A stretch of DNA of 5,224 bases. It comes from Clostridium sp. CAG:508. GTDB taxonomy: Bacteria; Bacillota; Clostridia; TANB77; CAG-508. The number at the start of each line of letters is the position of its first letter. The stretch's first letter is position 1. The notes under the pieces are model-generated. The model was not told where the DNA came from. It was given only the letters and a program-made list of their open reading frames with translations, and searched no databases. The stretch is taken from positions 15,076 to 20,299 of the forward strand of contig FR889106.1 in assembly GCA_000435755.1 (NCBI GenBank), read 5' to 3'. Shown one piece after another: positions 5,176-5,224 of this stretch. The position numbers and the translations under genes were made by a program.

Positions 5176-5207
5176 ATGTATGAAAATAACAGAAGAAAGA
5201 GGTAAAC

Positions 5208-5224
5208 ATGTATAAACTAGTAGC
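5208..5224 (+). CDS. Start of a gene cut by the window edge; possibly a HAD-family hydrolase
   Basis: ATG at 5208 is preceded by GAGG (5199-5202) with a 5-nt spacer and by a consensus promoter, so a gene very probably starts here. Only ATG TAT AAA CTA GTA GC is visible, that is MYKLV and most likely Ala. That beginning is common in Cof-type HAD phosphatases, whose first strand leads into a DxDGT motif, but five or six residues cannot establish a family. Earlier ATGs at 5176 and 5180 stop within 9 to 11 codons and lie too close to the promoter. Confidence 0.4.

Noticed and set aside
5176..5215. Short leader peptides (ATG at 5176 and 5180) before the right-edge gene
   Set aside because: They stop after 9 and 11 codons, sit at or before the predicted transcription start and have no ribosome binding site.

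Overview
The window looks like chromosomal core DNA from an AT-rich, Gram-positive, endospore-forming member of the Clostridia/Firmicutes, probably a gut-type lineage. The support is strongly A/T-biased codon use, AGGAGG-type ribosome binding sites, an alpha/beta-type small acid-soluble spore protein (SASP) gene, a long-form hibernation factor (HPF) and a GatCAB amidotransferase. UGA is used as a stop and tryptophan is UGG, so the standard bacterial code applies.

Layout. Bases 2-2627 (+) carry the 3' part of gatA and all of gatB, 16 bp apart, as the end of a gat operon. They make Gln-tRNA(Gln) and/or Asn-tRNA(Asn) by transamidation. A strong stem-loop at 2631-2669 closes this operon and probably also the convergent minus-strand gene. 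Bases 2682-3596 (-) hold two proteins I do not recognise at family level: a cysteine-rich 171-aa protein with its own promoter and ribosome binding site, and an 82-aa protein with two membrane segments and a GTG start. Bases 3678-4077 (-) are a self-contained rpsT (ribosomal protein S20) unit with a strong promoter and a terminator. Divergent from it, 4129-4480 (+) is a SASP gene behind a candidate sigma-G promoter. Bases 4482-5125 (-) are a complete hpf unit with promoter and terminator. Divergent from hpf, a near-consensus promoter drives a gene of which only the first five codons (5208-5224) are inside the window.

Functionally the window combines translation (GatAB, S20, HPF) with dormancy (SASP for spore DNA, HPF for ribosome storage). 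The most interesting signals are regulatory. An identical 11-bp element lies in the same phase over the -35 boxes of rpsT and hpf. A palindrome sits inside the rpsT promoter spacer. The SASP message appears to have a hairpin at each end. Three genes (rpsT, SASP, hpf) have longer in-frame reading frames whose upstream starts fall in their Shine-Dalgarno sequences, so their starts are set here to the downstream ATG. I found no mobile element, CRISPR array, tRNA or rRNA, and no clear previously undescribed multi-gene system. The best novelty candidate among the proteins is the 171-aa cysteine-rich one.
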